From contig NZ_JAHEAG010000001.1 of assembly GCF_018596315.1 (NCBI RefSeq), forward strand, positions 372,001 through 436,000: a stretch of 64,000 bases of DNA. The letters are read 5' to 3'. Source of the stretch: Bradyrhizobium sp. SRL28 (GTDB lineage Bacteria; Pseudomonadota; Alphaproteobacteria; Rhizobiales; Xanthobacteraceae). This document shows, in pieces, positions 46,649-54,458 of this stretch. Within the stretch, counting starts at the first letter, position 1; each line of letters begins with the position of its first letter. The notes beneath the pieces were generated by a model that did no database searches, was not told the DNA's origin, and saw only the letters and a list, made by a program, of their open reading frames with translations. Position numbers and translations under genes: made by a program.

Positions 46649-46663
46649 ACTTTAAGCCTAAAA
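46649..46663 (-). promoter_or_regulatory. MarR-type operator site 5 with promoter (monooxygenase/reductase)
   Basis: The minus-strand 15-mer is TTTTAGGCTTAAAGT, 41 bases before the ATG at 46608. TTGCCC (46677-46672), 17 bases, then TAAAGT (46654-46649) is a plausible promoter with its -10 in the palindrome, the same layout as site 2. The first unit of the 128-bp tandem duplication begins inside this site. Confidence 0.65.
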
Positions 46664-46911
46664 CAATTTTGGGGCAAGGGGGCTGGTGGCTCGTTCGTAG
46701 CCCGGATGGAGCGTAGCGCAATCCGGGATTCTCGCGGCATTCGGGCAGTGGCCCCGGGTTTCGCTGCGCTTCACCCGGGCTACGACTAAAACAATTTTGG
46801 GCCAAGGGGCTGGTGGCTCATTCGTAGCCCCGATGGAGCGTAGCGCAATCCGGGATTCTCGCGGCATTCGGCAGCGGCCCCGGGTTTCGCTGCGCTTCAC
46901 CCGGGCTACGG
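46658..46911. repeat. Tandem duplication of a 128-bp unit containing the 'gtagcccgg' palindrome
   Basis: Unit 1 (46658-46785) and unit 2 (46786-46911) both read CTAAAACAATTTTGG, then a GCAAGG-like stretch, GCTGGTGGCTC, GTAGCC, GCGTAGCGCAATCCGGGATT and end in CACCCGGGCTACG. They differ by a few substitutions and a two-base length change. The duplication fills the 306-bp gap between the enoyl-CoA hydratase-like stop and the monooxygenase/reductase start. It copied the outer part of operator site 5 but not its inner half. Each unit includes the dispersed palindromic element. Confidence 0.85.
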
Positions 46912-46914
46912 CCC

Positions 46915-47751
46915 TCAGTTCCCCTCGAACACCGGGGTCCGCTTGTTCGAAAACGCCTCGAAGGCACGGCCGAAATCTTCCGTGGTCATGCAGAGCGCCT
47001 GGGCAACCGCTTCGGCCTCGATCGCCTCCTCCACCGACATCGCCCATTCCATCGCCAGCATGCGCTTGGTCATGGTGTTGGCGAAGGTCGGGCCTTCGGA
47101 AATCTGCTTGGCCATAAGCTGCGCCTGCGGCAGCACCGCGTCCGGCGTGACGATACGGCTGAAGAAGCCCCAGCGCTCGCCCTCCTCCGCGGTCATGAAG
47201 CGGCCGGTGTAGAGCAGTTCGGAGGCCCGCGACTGGCCGATGATGCGCGGCAGGATCGCGCAGGCGCCCATGTCGCAGCCGGCGAGTCCGACCTTGTTGA
47301 ACAGGAACGCGACCTTGGCGCCGGTTGCGGCCAGGCGCAGGTCGGATGCCATCGCGACGATCGCGCCCGCGCCGGCGCAGATGCCTTCGACGGCAGCAAC
47401 AATCGGCTGCGGGCACGCCCGCATCGCCTTCACCAAGTCGCCGGTCATGCGGGTAAAGGCGGTCAGCCCCTTGGTATCCATCTGAATCAAGGGACCGATG
47501 ATCTCGAACACGTCGCCGCCGGACGAGAAGTTGCCGCCCGCACCGGTGACGACGATGGTCTTGACCTCGTCATCCATCGCGCAGGCGCGGAAGAAATCGG
47601 TGAGCTCGCGGTAGCTTTCGAAGGTCAGCGGATTCTTTCGCTCGGGACGATTGAGCGTCACCGTGGCGACGCGATCGACGACGGCCAGCAGAAAATGCTT
47701 CGGCGAATAGTCAGCCAGCGGCAGCGTGACGGGGTTGGCGGGCTTGCTCAT
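46915..47751 (-). CDS. Enoyl-CoA hydratase/isomerase-family protein, 278 aa
   Basis: Crotonase fold: [27 protein letters not shown], oxyanion-hole segments [19 protein letters not shown] and [19 protein letters not shown], then [21 protein letters not shown]. The start ATG 47751 is clear. In the hybrid anthranilate pathway a crotonase could hydrate or open the non-aromatic ring CoA intermediate after reduction. The acidic catalytic residues of classical hydratases are not conserved in an obvious way, so the chemistry is open. It lies 41 bp downstream of the SDR gene on the same strand. Confidence 0.87.
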   Translation of the reverse strand: MSKPANPVTLPLADYSPKHFLLAVVDRVATVTLNRPERKNPLTFESYRELTDFFRACAMDDEVKTIVVTGAGGNFSSGGDVFEIIGPLIQMDTKGLTAFTRMTGDLVKAMRACPQPIVAAVEGICAGAGAIVAMASDLRLAATGAKVAFLFNKVGLAGCDMGACAILPRIIGQSRASELLYTGRFMTAEEGERWGFFSRIVTPDAVLPQAQLMAKQISEGPTFANTMTKRMLAMEWAMSVEEAIEAEAVAQALCMTTEDFGRAFEAFSNKRTPVFEGN

Positions 47752-47792
47752 GGGATCTCCCTGAATTTGATCGTTATCGATGTGGCGGCCGA

Positions 47793-48554
47793 TCAGACTT
47801 CGCCGCCGGCAACCGCGATGGCCTGTCCCGTGATGGCGCCGGCGCCTTCGCCGCAAAGCCAGAGCACGGTATCAGCCACTTCCGAGGGCGACACGAGGCG
47901 TCCCTGCGGATTGTGCTTCGACAGTTCCGCTATGGCCTGCTCGCGGCTGCGGCCGGTCTTCTTGATGATGTTGTCGATCGAGCCTTCCAGCAAGTCGGTT
48001 TCGGTGAAGCCGGGGCAGACGGCATTGACGGTGACGCCGCTCTTCGCCGTCTCCAGCGCCAGCGAACGGACGAGCCCGACGACGGCATGTTTCGCCGCGC
48101 TGTAGGCCGAGACATAGGCGTAGCCTTTCAAACCGGCGGTGGATGCGACGGCAATGATACGGCCGTGGCGGCGCTCCACCATTCCAGGCAATACGGCTTG
48201 CGTGGCATAGACCACACCCATGAAATTGACGTCCATCATCCGCTGGAACAACGCCGCATCGGAGCGGCCGAATGGCGCAGATTCCGCTGCGCCCGCGTTG
48301 GCAATGAGGATGTCGATCGGTTGCCGCGCGGCGGCTTCCGCAACGGCTGATTTGACCGACGCCTGATCGGCGACATCGGCTACGGCTGCGAACTGCGCCG
48401 CACCGGATGCTATGGCTTCGTCCAGCGTTGCGCGGTTACGGCCGAGCACCGTTACGGTCGCGCCGGCTTTCGACAGCGCCGCTGAAATCGCAAGGCCGAT
48501 GCCCCGCCCGCCGCCGGTGACGAGCGCATGGGAGGAACGCGATAATGGGGACAT
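47793..48554 (-). CDS. SDR-family NAD(P)-dependent oxidoreductase, 253 aa
   Basis: Classical short-chain dehydrogenase: nucleotide motif [21 protein letters not shown] in [13 protein letters not shown], catalytic Ser-Tyr-Lys in [25 protein letters not shown], and the terminal [14 protein letters not shown] 48554 starts at [15 protein letters not shown]. It probably oxidises or reduces a hydroxy/keto group on the ring-derived acyl-CoA, as the beta-oxidation-like dehydrogenase of the pathway. Operator site 6 lies 33-47 bases upstream. Confidence 0.88.
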   Translation of the reverse strand: MSPLSRSSHALVTGGGRGIGLAISAALSKAGATVTVLGRNRATLDEAIASGAAQFAAVADVADQASVKSAVAEAAARQPIDILIANAGAAESAPFGRSDAALFQRMMDVNFMGVVYATQAVLPGMVERRHGRIIAVASTAGLKGYAYVSAYSAAKHAVVGLVRSLALETAKSGVTVNAVCPGFTETDLLEGSIDNIIKKTGRSREQAIAELSKHNPQGRLVSPSEVADTVLWLCGEGAGAITGQAIAVAGGEV

Positions 48555-48586
48555 CGGAGGCCTCCAGGATGATGGTTCAGCATATA

Positions 48587-48601
48587 TTTTAAACTTCAAG
48601 C
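48587..48601 (-). promoter_or_regulatory. MarR-type operator site 6 with promoter (SDR gene)
   Basis: The plus-strand 15-mer TTTTAAACTTCAAGC fits the consensus at all positions except one. On the minus strand TTGCAA (48609-48604), 17 bases, then TATATG (48586-48581) forms a promoter whose spacer is filled by the site, again compatible with repression of the SDR/hydratase unit. Confidence 0.6.
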
Positions 48602-49495
48602 TTTTGCAAGGAAGCGGCTGGGGCCAGAGCGGTGGCCGGGTAGCCCGTTGGCTCATCCGGGCTATGGATTCCAGGGACACTGTTCCTTCCCCGTCATTGC
48701 GAGCGAAGCGAAGCAATCCATGCTTCCGCAAGCTGCGAAATGGATTGCTTCGCTGCGCTCGCAATGACGATGGATATAGTTTCGCGTTCTCGCGGCGTGG
48801 GTCGCCCGAGGCTTGCTGGATAACTTCCCGCCCTCTTGTTTAGAGGGCGCAGGGAAGACCGGGTGCGCGCTGCACCCGCGGTCTCGCGTGCATTTGCACA
48901 CAAAGAATGCGCACACGAGCATACAGGTTCAGCGGAAACACTCCGGCCTTCCCTGCGCAATGGCTTTACGGCTTATAACGTGCTCTCCCCGGTGAACGGC
49001 TTTCTTGCCACCGTCGCCACGCAGGAAATAAACCCCGCGCAACTTAGCGCCAGCACCGCGGCGCCAGAACCACACGACTTCGCCGTACGCGTCAGGCGCG
49101 TACGTCTCGCGCGCCATCTGCGTCCATCGCATCTCACCGCACGTTCGTGACGATGGCCAACGCCCCTCATCTGCCGTGAGACGCGCGGAGTTATGCCGGT
49201 GATTTGGGTGAGAACGAAAGCGGAATATTTTTGCGAGAAGGACTGGACAGGTTTTAGGTGATTTGCCCGACAAGTGATTTTTTGGCACACCCATTGCCTC
49301 CACGTCGTCATTGCGAGCGCAGCGAAGCAATCCATAGCGCAGCTTGCGGAGACGTGGATTGCTTCGCTTCGCTCGCAATGACGGCGAGAGTTCGTAGGGT
49401 ATGCAAAGCGACTTGTCCGCCGTAGCTCAACGAGCGAAGGCGGAAGCGTGCCCACCATCAAGCAGCGCAATCGGTGATAGGTGGTGGGCACGTCG
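48602..49495. repeat. 894-bp repeat-rich gap without a supported gene
   Basis: Two copies of a 78-bp palindrome beginning CGTCATTGCGAGC and ending GCTCGCAATGACG lie at 48692-48769 and 49306-49383. Between them, about 48790-49260, is a stretch whose translations (such as CSAHPVFPAPS and RSRVHLHTKNAHTSIQVQR) look like the spurious peptides repeatedly produced by a dispersed Bradyrhizobium element rather than a protein. A partial 'gtagcccg' module sits near 48640. I see no gene. Confidence 0.65.
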
Positions 49496-50929
49496 CTAGC
49501 GCTCCTTTGCCCACCCTACGGGCAACAGATGAACGATCGCGTTCGCGTAGTACCGCAACAGCACGAGTTCTTTGGGGTTGGCGCGGTAGGTGTCGTCAAC
49601 CTCGATCACCAGGTGGCGCAGCGTCAGCATCCGCAAGCCGACGGAGATGGCGTAGTCGCGATCGGCGCGCGGGATGTGAACGTAGCTACCGAGCCGTTCG
49701 AGGCCGGCGATCAAAGTTGAAACGCGGCCCTTGATTTCGAACAATGTCAGCGGCTGATCGCCGGCCTCCAGCATGGCGGTCGCGACCAGCGAGACCGGCA
49801 GCGCCGGCACCACGCGGCCGACGGCCTCCATCAACTCGTTGCCGAGTCGTTCGACCTCGATGCGGCGCGGCTCCGGCGCAAGCACACGAAAATCGATCTT
49901 CCTTGCCTCGACATAATTTCGCAGCGACACCGGCACGCCAAAACTCACGCAGGTATATCCGAAGCGATGCCACTGGCCGCGCATTGCCATCCAGAGATGG
50001 CGGAAGAAATGGCGCGCGAAGGTCGCCGCGTTGAAGCCGAACACCGGCTTCTTGCCCGGCGCGGTATTGGCCACCGAGGTGAGCATGCGGTCTTCCAGCA
50101 CGCGGTCGTAGTTAACGGCGACCGGGATGAACACCACGTCGCGCGGGCCGTGCGGATCGAAGTCCGCCACCATGTAGCTCAACAGCCCGAATTTCGGCGG
50201 ACGCAGCTTGCCGTCGCGGCTGAGCCCGCCCTCCGGGAAAATCGCCTGCGTGACACCCGCCGCCGTCGCCATGTGTACATAGCGCGAAAGCACCTTGCGA
50301 TAGAGCGCCTCGCCGGAATCGCGCGCGATGAAATAGGCTCCCATCGAGCGAATCAAATTGCTGAGGCCCCAGACCTTGGCCCATTCGCCCACGGCGTAGC
50401 TCAGCGCCGACGACGTCGAGGCGACATAGGTCACCAGCACGTAATCCATGTTGGAGCGATGATTGATGACGAAGATCACCGACGCGGACGGATCGACGGC
50501 GGCCAGCGCCTCGTCGTTGCGGACGCCGATCCGCACCCGGTACAGCATATGCGAAACCGCCCGCGCGATCCGCGTCCCGACGCGGAAATAGGCATAGGCG
50601 CTGAACGCCGGAACGATCTCGCGGGCGTAGCGCCTCACCTTTTCCATCGCGACTTCGTTCGGCACGCCGTTTTGGAGCGAATATTCCTCGGCCGCCCGCA
50701 GCACTTCCGGGTCGAACACCAGACGATCGATCAGCACCTGTCGCTCGGTCAGCTTGAACGGCTGAATGCGAAGCTTCAGTTTGGTGTTGAGTTCCTCGAT
50801 GGCGCGGTTGGCACGCCGGCGCAGCGCCCAGCGCACGCTGGGAATGAGGATGCGATCCAGCGCCGCCGAGATCGCGAAGATCGCCATCAGGACGACGACC
50901 CAGAGCGGCAAGCTTACCTGCGACCCCAT
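49496..50929 (-). CDS. PlsB-like glycerol-3-phosphate 1-acyltransferase, 477 aa
   Basis: One N-terminal membrane helix (LPLWVVVLMAIFAISAAL) precedes an acyltransferase domain with the HX4D catalytic pair His157/Asp162 in FVINHRSNMDYVLV and the phosphate-site motif FPEGG at 231-235. The length is well short of the roughly 800 aa of enterobacterial PlsB. It matches the shorter alphaproteobacterial form, which is membrane-associated and acylates glycerol-3-phosphate or lysophosphatidate. A 44-bp copy of codons 66-80 occurs at 52438-52481. Confidence 0.86.
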   Translation of the reverse strand: MGSQVSLPLWVVVLMAIFAISAALDRILIPSVRWALRRRANRAIEELNTKLKLRIQPFKLTERQVLIDRLVFDPEVLRAAEEYSLQNGVPNEVAMEKVRRYAREIVPAFSAYAYFRVGTRIARAVSHMLYRVRIGVRNDEALAAVDPSASVIFVINHRSNMDYVLVTYVASTSSALSYAVGEWAKVWGLSNLIRSMGAYFIARDSGEALYRKVLSRYVHMATAAGVTQAIFPEGGLSRDGKLRPPKFGLLSYMVADFDPHGPRDVVFIPVAVNYDRVLEDRMLTSVANTAPGKKPVFGFNAATFARHFFRHLWMAMRGQWHRFGYTCVSFGVPVSLRNYVEARKIDFRVLAPEPRRIEVERLGNELMEAVGRVVPALPVSLVATAMLEAGDQPLTLFEIKGRVSTLIAGLERLGSYVHIPRADRDYAISVGLRMLTLRHLVIEVDDTYRANPKELVLLRYYANAIVHLLPVGWAKER

Positions 50930-51237
50930 GCAAAACCCCGATCCCGCCTCGCCCGCGACGCCGCGCGTCGCCGCTCCGCGACGTCACGATACGGTCTGGA
51001 ACTCCATTGTGACAAGCGTTCCGAGCATCGAGACCCGCCGATTCCCGGCGCGATCGGCTGGCATGTTCGCAACCGCGATATCGACGACGTTCGTTCGAAC
51101 TCGGGCGTGTGCTCATAAACGAAATATCCGCTTTTGAGGCTAAAGCAGAAATGCGTTGGTTACCCCGGATTTTTCGCCTTTGACCCTGAACCGACATAGG
51201 CCGGGCGAAATACCTCAATGCGGCAGCTCCCTGCTGC
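50930..51237. other. 308-bp gap with dispersed-repeat sequence
   Basis: No gene is supported. The part around 51120-51205 (with TCCGCTTTTGAGG and CCGACATAGG) resembles a short element seen again near 52359 (GTCCGCTTTTGAGCACAG) and 60884 (GTCCGGTTTTGAGTCCG). Translations of it give the repetitive 'KADIS' type peptides common in Rhizobiales gaps. It must also contain the acyltransferase promoter. Confidence 0.45.
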
Positions 51238-52209
51238 TCACTCCCGTTTCATATTGGCCGCCCAATTCACCCTGCTCCACTTCCTGACCTCGTCGGAGAT
51301 CAGTTTGGCGAAGTCGGCGGGCGACCCGCCAAGAGCCGTGCCGCCCAGATTGGCAAGCCGCGCTTGGAATTTCGGATCGGCGAGGCTGACGTTGACTTCC
51401 TTGTTCAGTATTTCGATGACGTCTGCCGGCGTGCGCTTTGGACCGCCAATGCCGTACCATGCACTTGCCTCGTAACCGAGCAGGGTTTCGCCGAGAGCTG
51501 GAACGTCCGGCAATATTGGCGAGCGCGCCACCGTCGTTACCGCCAGGGCGCGGAAGTTGCCGGCCCTGACATATTCGATCGATGATAGTAGCGGGCCAAA
51601 ATAGACCTGTGCTTCGCCGGTGAGAAGAGCAGGAAATACCTGCGCGCCCCGATAAGGCACGTGAAAGAGATCGACGCCGGCCATCGTTTTGAACAATTCG
51701 CCGGCCAAGTGGGTCGTAGATCCGGTCCCGGCTGACGCCATATTGACCTTGCCGGGATTGGCCTTCGCGTAGGCGATGAACTCCGCGACTGTCTTGGCGG
51801 GAACCGACGGGTGGACCTCCATAACCAAGGGCACACGAACGATACCTGCGATCGGCGCGATATCGCGGATGAAGTCGAAGCTAAGGTTGAGCATGGTCGC
51901 ATTTATCGCATTTGCTGCGGAAACCAACAGCAGTGTGTAGCCGTCCGGAGATGCCCGCACGACCGCCTCAGTTGCGATGTTGCCGGTAGCGCCACTGCGG
52001 TTCTCGACGACAAATGATTGTCCCAGTCGCTCCGACAGCGATTGACCGATCAATCGCGCGACGATGTCAGGTGCTCCACCGGCGCCGAAGCCTTCGAGCA
52101 GGTGCACCGGTCGCGTCGGGTAGCTCTGCGCGCGGGCGAACCGGGATAATACCGGAAACGTGGCAGCGGCCGCTGCCAGATGCAGGAATTGACGGCGTGG
52201 AAGTTTCAT
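51238..52209 (-). CDS. Bug/TctC-family tripartite tricarboxylate receptor, 323 aa
   Basis: ATG 52209 follows GGAGG. The N-terminus MKLPRRQFLHLAAAAATFPVLSRFARAQ has a twin-arginine-like RRQFL signal. The fold motifs YPTRPVHLLEGFGAGGAPDIVARLIGQSLSERLGQSFVVENRSGATGNIATEAV and FHVPYRGAQVFPALLTGEAQVYF define a Bug periplasmic receptor. No TctA or TctB membrane genes are adjacent, as usual for the many orphan Bug receptors. The ligand, often a carboxylate, is unknown. The gene appears less GC-rich than its neighbours. Confidence 0.9.
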   Translation of the reverse strand: MKLPRRQFLHLAAAAATFPVLSRFARAQSYPTRPVHLLEGFGAGGAPDIVARLIGQSLSERLGQSFVVENRSGATGNIATEAVVRASPDGYTLLLVSAANAINATMLNLSFDFIRDIAPIAGIVRVPLVMEVHPSVPAKTVAEFIAYAKANPGKVNMASAGTGSTTHLAGELFKTMAGVDLFHVPYRGAQVFPALLTGEAQVYFGPLLSSIEYVRAGNFRALAVTTVARSPILPDVPALGETLLGYEASAWYGIGGPKRTPADVIEILNKEVNVSLADPKFQARLANLGGTALGGSPADFAKLISDEVRKWSRVNWAANMKRE

Positions 52210-52936
52210 TGCGGCCTCCCCAAATTGCTGCATGCGGAGACAGTACCGGCAACTTACCACGCCTCGATCAGACGTTCAGTGAACTGCTTCACTTCCATGG
52301 GGCACCAATGACCGCAATTGCCAGCATAAAGCAGACACGCTGAAGGCCAGCCCAGATGTCCGCTTTTGAGCACAGTGCCGGACATCGCCAAGTCCTTGAA
52401 CGTTTGGGATTTATGAGTCCACGCCCTACCCCGGCATGGCCGCTCGCAGCACTTCCGGATCGAACACCAGACGATCGGTCACATTGGGGTCACTGGTTTG
52501 GCCGAATTGTTTGTGCGCGCCCCGGCCAATATGAGGACTTTTGGATGGGCGTGGGGTCGTGTAGGCTTGTTTAGAGCTGCTCTTCGAGACGGGACGTGCC
52601 GACGTCTCCGTTCGAGGCGAATGGGCAGCGGGGAATGCCGTCGGCGGGCATCGAACTCTCAATAAAACCGACAGTCCTTTTGTGCCGGCCTCTCACCGAG
52701 CACTCGCCGTGCGCACGGGCACGCGAAATGCTTGCTTGACCGCGATGAGGGAGGGCGATGAAACCAAAATTGAGAACGTCCGTCGCAGCGCGATTCATGG
52801 CCAAACTCACTTTTCGCTCCACAGTCATTGTCGCCGCGGTTTAGCTATCACCATGAGCGCACGAGGCGTCCCTTTTCGGCGGCCGCCTATCCTCCTTTTT
52901 TCTTTTCGACACACTAACCCAAGAGGAGACTCGAAG
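52210..52936. other. 727-bp gap holding a repeat and a gene fragment
   Basis: No complete gene is supported. It contains a dispersed element near 52355-52400, the acyltransferase fragment annotated at 52438-52481, and several short overlapping frames that do not resemble proteins. The last 30 bases carry the ribosome site of the exported protein at 52937. Confidence 0.5.
52438..52481 (-). pseudogene. Remnant of the PlsB-like acyltransferase gene
   Basis: These 44 bases match 50690-50733 inside the intact acyltransferase gene at 41 positions, in the same orientation; all three differences are transitions. Translated, the fragment still reads DRLVFDPEVLRAA before losing similarity. It is the scar of an old duplication or recombination around the Bug-receptor gene. 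Confidence 0.75.
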
Positions 52937-53380
52937 ATGCATAAGACCCTTTTTGCTTCGATGTTGGCCGCCGGTTTGGTGCTGCCGGCATTGGCGGAGG
53001 ACGCGGGCACGATCAAACTCCACAGCGGGTGGAAGCTGATCCAAGAACGCGTAGACAAAGGTGTTGCCTACGGCACTCTGTGGGGGATCACCTTCAACGA
53101 TGCTGGCAGCGGTCCTCTGCACATGGCACCTGTTTCTGGGACCTATAGTCTTACACAAGAGACCGGTAAGGGTGAGGGCGAGCTCACTTGGGGCGAAGGT
53201 GATGACCAACTCAAGGGGTCGTTTAGCATCACGGCTGCCGATGGTAAGGCAACCGGCGAGAACATGGTCAAGGGGACTGGAAAACTCGCCGGAATAAGTG
53301 GCGGTACATTCTCGTGCGCTTTTGTAGGCAAGCCCGAAGATCAGCAAGCGTGGTGTACGCAGGTGTTTAGGCGGAAGTAG
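52937..53380 (+). CDS. Small exported protein of unknown function, 147 aa
   Basis: ATG 52937 has GAGGAG eight bases upstream; longer frames starting before it lack signals. A typical signal peptide (MHKTLFASMLAAGLVLPALAEDA) leads into a beta-rich mature domain with two late cysteines (SCAFVG, WCTQVF) that could form a disulfide, and glycine/threonine-rich strands (GTYSLTQETGKGEGELTWGEGDD). It matches no family I recognise. Base composition is lower in GC than the surrounding genes. It is probably periplasmic or secreted. Confidence 0.7.
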   Translation: MHKTLFASMLAAGLVLPALAEDAGTIKLHSGWKLIQERVDKGVAYGTLWGITFNDAGSGPLHMAPVSGTYSLTQETGKGEGELTWGEGDDQLKGSFSITAADGKATGENMVKGTGKLAGISGGTFSCAFVGKPEDQQAWCTQVFRRK

Positions 53381-53448
53381 GCCGCACGATCGCGGCTCAA
53401 AGCCTGTCAGCCCACGACTTCCCTCGGGCGACACGCGTGGACGCGGCC

Positions 53449-54381
53449 CTAACCCGGCATGAAGGCATCGAATGCGGCCCAGAGCTGCGCGCGATAGCGG
53501 TCGTCTTCCTGCAGGATTTCGTGCTTCGCACCCGCGATCACGCGATGCGATCCCGCCGGCAGATGCCGGGCAAACGCCGCAATGGCAGGGGTCGATACGA
53601 TGGTGTCGTCGCCTGCCGCGAGCATCAGGACCGGCTGGCGAATTCGGCCGGCAAACTCACGCGAACGAAACTCGGTCATCACCGCAAAGGCCGCGTCGAG
53701 CCACGCCACGGTCGGCGACGCAATTCCGAGCGTTGGATCGGCCTCCAGTATAGCCGCGTTGCGGGCATAGCGGCGCGGGTCCGAGGTCAGGGGATTGCCG
53801 GGAAAGTCCGTTGACTTGATCAGGTCGATGTTGCCGCCTGGAATAAACCGCTCGCCCATTCCGGCCGCGCGCAGCATGCGCATCAGGCCGCGCATCGGCA
53901 GCGACGCTCGCAGACCCGGCAGGTCTATCATCGGCGCGCAGAGCACGAAGCGTTCGAACACTTCGATGCCGGCATGCGCGACGCGCAGCATGACCGCGCC
54001 GCCCATCGAATGGGCCAGCGCAAAATAGGGCGGCGGACAATCCGGCAGCACCACCTGCTTGACAAAGGCCGCCACGTCGATCTCGTAATCCGAAAAATTC
54101 CGGACATGGCCCTTGAGCGGATTGCCCAACTGACGCGAGGAATGCCCCTGTCCCCGCCAGTCGATCATCGCAACCGCATAACCGCGCTGGCGCAGATCCC
54201 GCACCGTTTCGAAATATTTTTCGATGTACTCGCTGCGCCCGGTGAAGACACAGACGGTCCCGCTGCCGTTGGCCGGCGCCGCCCAGCGCGCAAAGCGCAA
54301 CGTGGCGCCATCCGGCGTCTCGATCGTTCCGGCGAGCGCACCCTCCGGAACGGGATTGGCCGGTATCGACAGCAGCGTCAT
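53449..54381 (-). CDS. Alpha/beta hydrolase, monoacylglycerol-lipase/lysophospholipase-like, 310 aa
   Basis: ATG 54381 (MTLLSIPANPVPEG) is preferred to an ATG 48 bases upstream. Motifs are VFTGRSEYIEKYFETVRDLRQRGYAVAMIDWRGQGHSSR, the nucleophile elbow ALAHSMGGAVMLR (Ser near residue 116) and MLAAGDDTIVSTPA, with the catalytic His in AKHEILQE. This is the PldB-like lysophospholipase or monoacylglycerol lipase branch. It acts on lipid esters in the cytoplasm or at the membrane; natural substrate unknown. Confidence 0.87.
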   Translation of the reverse strand: MTLLSIPANPVPEGALAGTIETPDGATLRFARWAAPANGSGTVCVFTGRSEYIEKYFETVRDLRQRGYAVAMIDWRGQGHSSRQLGNPLKGHVRNFSDYEIDVAAFVKQVVLPDCPPPYFALAHSMGGAVMLRVAHAGIEVFERFVLCAPMIDLPGLRASLPMRGLMRMLRAAGMGERFIPGGNIDLIKSTDFPGNPLTSDPRRYARNAAILEADPTLGIASPTVAWLDAAFAVMTEFRSREFAGRIRQPVLMLAAGDDTIVSTPAIAAFARHLPAGSHRVIAGAKHEILQEDDRYRAQLWAAFDAFMPG

Positions 54382-54458
54382 GGAGCTGATGTCCAGGCTG
54401 CGGTTTGGCGACGAACCACCTGACGGCAACCAACAAGGCGGGTCATCGGCCGCGGCAT

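Noticed and set aside
48662..48922. Short minus-strand frames in the repeat region that look like proteins seen in other genomes
   Set aside because: They are translations of a dispersed intergenic repeat, not conserved by codon pattern, and overlap palindromes.
46658..49383. Direct or inverted repeats as a CRISPR array or insertion sequence ends
   Set aside because: There are only two copies of each unit, without regular spacers, cas genes, transposase or target-site duplication.
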